Source: an uncultured Arthrobacter sp. (lineage in GTDB: Bacteria > Actinomycetota > Actinomycetes > Actinomycetales > Micrococcaceae). From it: DNA of 64,000 nt. Under the pieces are notes generated by a model. That model searched no databases. It was given only the letters and a program-made list of their open reading frames with translations, and had not been told where the DNA came from. Below, piece after piece: positions 61,457 through 64,000 of this stretch. The position numbers and the translations under genes are program-made. Position 1 is the stretch's first letter, and every line of letters begins with the position of its first letter. The stretch lies in NCBI RefSeq assembly GCF_947493765.1, contig NZ_CANLSZ010000003.1:62001-126000 (forward strand), given 5' to 3'.

Positions 61457-62959
61457 TCAGCCGAGGACTGCGTTGGCGATGAACAGCAGCGGGATCGACC
61501 CCACCCAGACCGCTGTCGTGATGCCCGACCAGCCCCTGAGTGCTGCGACCCCGTCGAGACCGGCAAAGCGAGTGACGACCCAGAAGTAGGAGTCGTTGAA
61601 ATAGCTGAACACCATCGAGCCGGCCGTGCAGGCCAGGGCCGCGACGATGGGATCGATGCCGAGCGACCCGACGAGTGGAGCCGTCACCGAGGCTGCGGTG
61701 ATCATCGCGACAGTGCCCGAACCCTGTGCGATACGTACCAGTGTGGCGATGAGGAACGGCACCAGGAAGGCCGGCAACGGAGTACCTGCAATCGCCTCGG
61801 CGAGGGCATCGCCCACGCCTGAGCTCCGTAGTACCTGACCGAGTGCGCCACCGGCACCGGTGATGAGAAGAATCAGGCCGGCCGACGCGGCAGCCTCACC
61901 GAACCAGGCCTGCACCTTGGAGCGCGGGGTCCAGCGCGGGAGCAGGACGTAGACGGCGAGGATGACCCCGATGACGAGTGCGACGACAGGATTGCCGATG
62001 AACGCCAGGGGAACCACCCACGACGACGGCGTGTACTCGCCGCCGATCACACCCTGGTTGTTCTGGTCGATCGCGCCACTGACGGTGTTCATGATGATGA
62101 GGAGCAGGGGCACCAGCAGCGGCAGGGAGGCGACGAAGGCACCGACCGTGTGCGGCCTTGCGCCCGCGGGAGGGGTGCCGAGAGCGTTGTTGTCGACCTC
62201 CATCGACGGACCTGCCTCTTCCTCCGCGGTGCCGGCGCCACTGTGGTGGTCGCTGTCCTGATCGGTAACAGCAGTGCCACCCCGACGACCGGATGTGGCG
62301 AGGGCCGCGCCGTAGACCGCTTCACGCACTGTCTCGTTCATGGACGGCTCGAGCTTCGGGCCCATCCACCGTGCGTAGAAGACGACGACCGGTAGCAGCA
62401 GGACGGTGAACGCCAGACCCGCGAGGATCAGCGCGCCCAAGTCGGCCCCAAGGATACCGGCGACTGCGAGCGGACCCGGCGTCGGAGGTACGAGGTGGTG
62501 GGTCAGGGTCATTCCACACCCGAGGGCGAGTGCAAGCGTGATGTACCCGGCGCGCTTGACCCTGGCGATGGACCGGGCCAGTGGGTTCAGGATGACGTAG
62601 CCGGAGTCGCAGAATACCGGAATGGACACCAGGGCGCCCACGCTACCCAGGGCCCAGGGCTCACGGCCCTTCCCGAAAAGTTTGAGGAAGGCCAGCGCCA
62701 GGGAATTGGCGGCGCCGGACACCTCGAGAATCTTCCCGATCCCGACGCCGAGGCCGATGACGATGCCGATCGACGCCAAGGTGTTCCCGAACCCCGTCGT
62801 GATCGACGAGACGATGTCCAATGGCGCCTGCCCGGCGACGAGGCCCGTTACGAGCGCTGCGATCAACAGTGCGACGAACGCATCGAGCCGGGTCTTCAGC
62901 ACCAGAATGATGATGGTGGCGATACCCAGCACGAGTGCCAGAAGAAGTTGTATGTCCAC
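61457..62959 (-). CDS. GntP-family gluconate/sugar-acid permease
   Basis: Proton-coupled carrier for gluconate-like or four-carbon sugar acids; 500 residues from GTG 62959, which has GAGGAG 6 nt upstream and starts directly before the first helix (IQLLLALVLGIATIIILVL). About twelve helices; family stretches ALGCGMTLTHHLVPPTPGPLAVAGILGAD (about 170) and SGTVAMITAASVTAPL (about 420). A hydrophilic central loop (about 235-300) is longer than usual, rich in Asp, Glu, Gly and Thr. Divergent from a sugar-acid kinase gene, its likely partner. Confidence 0.94.
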   Translation of the reverse strand: MDIQLLLALVLGIATIIILVLKTRLDAFVALLIAALVTGLVAGQAPLDIVSSITTGFGNTLASIGIVIGLGVGIGKILEVSGAANSLALAFLKLFGKGREPWALGSVGALVSIPVFCDSGYVILNPLARSIARVKRAGYITLALALGCGMTLTHHLVPPTPGPLAVAGILGADLGALILAGLAFTVLLLPVVVFYARWMGPKLEPSMNETVREAVYGAALATSGRRGGTAVTDQDSDHHSGAGTAEEEAGPSMEVDNNALGTPPAGARPHTVGAFVASLPLLVPLLLIIMNTVSGAIDQNNQGVIGGEYTPSSWVVPLAFIGNPVVALVIGVILAVYVLLPRWTPRSKVQAWFGEAAASAGLILLITGAGGALGQVLRSSGVGDALAEAIAGTPLPAFLVPFLIATLVRIAQGSGTVAMITAASVTAPLVGSLGIDPIVAALACTAGSMVFSYFNDSYFWVVTRFAGLDGVAALRGWSGITTAVWVGSIPLLFIANAVLG

Positions 62960-63064
62960 GGAGTGCTCCTCGATCAGCTGAGCAGGCCTCGTTGCCCTCT
63001 CAGGTGGTGACACCTGCCCGGATCCTGCGTTGACGGGCACTGTGCTGCCTGTCACACTAGCACT

Positions 63065-63085
63065 GGACATATGACATCTGACAAG
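63065..63085. promoter_or_regulatory. TGTCA direct repeats between gntP-like and kinase genes
   Basis: On the minus strand TGTCAGA-TGTCATA-TGTCC repeats with a 7-bp step. A TTGTCA here could be a -35 with TAGTGT as -10 for the permease. Probable site for the locus regulator, not in the window. Confidence 0.45.
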
Positions 63086-63117
63086 TACCCCAAGGCGTCG
63101 GAAGAGGAAGCGGACCA

Positions 63118-64000
63118 TTGATACTCGAAGACGAGTTGCTCGCCAGCTACCCTCCCGTCCGGGCCATCGGACCTGAGGTGATCGCCGACGCGGTTCGGGC
63201 CTCCGGGCGGATTCTAGTCGTTCTCGACGATGACCCGACCGGCACCCAGTCCGTCGCCGACCTCCCCGTCCTCACCTCTTGGGAGCCGAGCGACTTCGCA
63301 TGGGCCTTCGCCCAGCGGATCGGCGGCGCTCCGGCACCGGCGGTCTACGTCCTCACCAATACCCGTAGCCTCGACCCCGGCACCACCGCGTCCCGCAACC
63401 GCGACGTCGTCACCAATGCCCTCGATGCTGCCCGATCGGTGGGAGTCGCTCTCGGGTTCGTCAGCCGAAGCGACTCGACCCTCCGCGGTCACTTCCCGCT
63501 CGAGACCGATGTCATCGCGTCCGCCCTCCAGTCCGAGACGGCTGTCGCGACCGACGGCGTCGTCATGGTTCCGGCCTTTCCCGATGCCGGACGCATCACC
63601 ATCGGTGGTGTCCACTACCTTCGTGGCGGCGCCGGCGTCCTCACCCCGGTCGCTGCGACCGAGTTCGCCCGGGATGCCACCTTCGGCTTCACGTCATCGG
63701 ACCTGGGGGACTACGTGGCGGAGAAGACCGGCCGGTCGGCTGACGCGGTCATCCGGCTGGACCTGTCGATCGTGCGCAGCGGCAAGCAGGGCATCGCCGA
63801 TGTCCTGGACACCGCCGTCGACGCCGTGCCCATCGTCGTCGACGCCGTCACCGAGGACGACCTCCGCGCTCTCTCGCTGGGCCTCGAGGAAGCCGAACGC
63901 CGCGGTAAGAAGCTGCTCTACCGTGTGGGACCACCGTTCGTCCGCGCCCGGATCGGGCAGAGTGAGCGTCCTCCGCTGACTGCGGGAGAAGTCTTCGCCG
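63118..64000 (+). CDS. Four-carbon acid sugar kinase (3' end outside window)
   Basis: Kinase of the YgbK/OtnK (DUF1537) family, which phosphorylates 3-oxo-tetronates, erythronate or threonate. The frame opens at TTG 63118 behind GGAAGAGGAAG and stays open to base 64000, giving 294 residues; the rest is outside. Seen: ILVVLDDDPTGTQSVADLPVL (about 33-53), YVLTNTRSLDPG (about 77), VSRSDSTLRGHFPLE (about 112) and ALVMVPAFPDAGRIT-like VVMVPAFPDAGRIT (about 148). Near the window end it reads PPLTAGEVFA. With the divergent GntP permease it suggests uptake and use of a four-carbon sugar acid. The 158-bp gap between them is regulatory. Confidence 0.93.
   Translation, partial: MILEDELLASYPPVRAIGPEVIADAVRASGRILVVLDDDPTGTQSVADLPVLTSWEPSDFAWAFAQRIGGAPAPAVYVLTNTRSLDPGTTASRNRDVVTNALDAARSVGVALGFVSRSDSTLRGHFPLETDVIASALQSETAVATDGVVMVPAFPDAGRITIGGVHYLRGGAGVLTPVAATEFARDATFGFTSSDLGDYVAEKTGRSADAVIRLDLSIVRSGKQGIADVLDTAVDAVPIVVDAVTEDDLRALSLGLEEAERRGKKLLYRVGPPFVRARIGQSERPPLTAGEVFA

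Overview
The window is chromosomal DNA of a high-GC actinobacterium, most like the Micrococcaceae (Arthrobacter and relatives). Marker genes supporting this are a complete Pup-proteasome system, a mycothiol gene (mshC), RbpA, an actinobacterial cytochrome bc1-aa3 branch (diheme QcrC, CtaF) and a single-chain PafBC fusion of the Arthrobacter type. Between about 24.7 and 46 kb the gene order resembles the Mycobacterium tuberculosis helY-tatC-tatA-pafC-pafB-pafA-prcA-prcB-pup-dop-mpa-trmI-mshC-uppP neighbourhood, in compact form. No prophage, insertion sequence, CRISPR array or rRNA was seen; one tRNA (Leu, GAG) is present.

Layout. 0-9.1 kb: aerobic respiration. ctaD (5' end outside the window), ctaF and a GntR regulator are on +, and ctaE-qcrC-qcrA-qcrB on -, with trpD divergent from ctaE and followed by a RAM-domain protein. 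9.1-13.1 kb: a DUF3054-type membrane protein, a MOSC protein and an iron-acquisition pair efeO-efeB behind an IdeR/DtxR-like box; efeB carries an apparent +1 frameshift. 13.2-24.7 kb: a UvrA-like ATPase without the UvrB-binding insert, peptide deformylase, an S9 peptidase, an RlmA-type methyltransferase, an NfeD/SPFH pair, rbpA behind a SigR-like promoter, a polyprenol-phosphate mannose synthase and an amidohydrolase. 24.7-42.7 kb: a long minus-strand block comprising HAD hydrolase, M50 protease, trmI, arc, dop, pup, prcB, prcA, pafA, two FKBP proteins, pafBC, a small membrane protein, tatA, tatC, helY and the amidohydrolase. 42.8-50.2 kb: PAC2 protein, mshC, uppP, aldo/keto reductase, an acidic protein, a DUF5703-type protein, an acyl-CoA dehydrogenase and an M20 peptidase. 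50.2-53.1 kb: an acyltransferase gene in locally AT-richer DNA, next to tRNA-Leu. 53.2-61.1 kb: kynureninase and a fatty-acid oxidation locus (MaoC, SDR, thiolase; divergent TetR and acyl-CoA oxidase-like enzyme). 61.1-61.5 kb: an unusual repeat block. 61.5-64 kb: GntP permease and a divergent four-carbon acid sugar kinase cut by the window end.

Functional links. The bc1 and aa3 subunits form one quinol-to-oxygen branch. Pup is deamidated by Dop, ligated by PafA, recognised by Arc and degraded by PrcAB, while PafBC is the DNA-damage activator known to control this pathway. TatA and TatC would export twin-arginine substrates such as EfeB. MaoC, SDR, thiolase and the oxidase cover beta-oxidation steps under the TetR regulator.

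Regulation. A repeated theme is a TANNNT (or GATAAT/CATAAT) -10 element 6-8 nt upstream of an ATG or GTG with no Shine-Dalgarno sequence, at sixteen genes. This implies widespread leaderless transcripts. No clearly new multi-gene system was recognised. The most unusual signals are the repeat block at 61.1-61.45 kb, the efeB frameshift, the 26-bp perfect inverted repeat at 48.8 kb, the operator lying over the tetR start codon, and the 15-bp repeats that run into the ppm stop codon.
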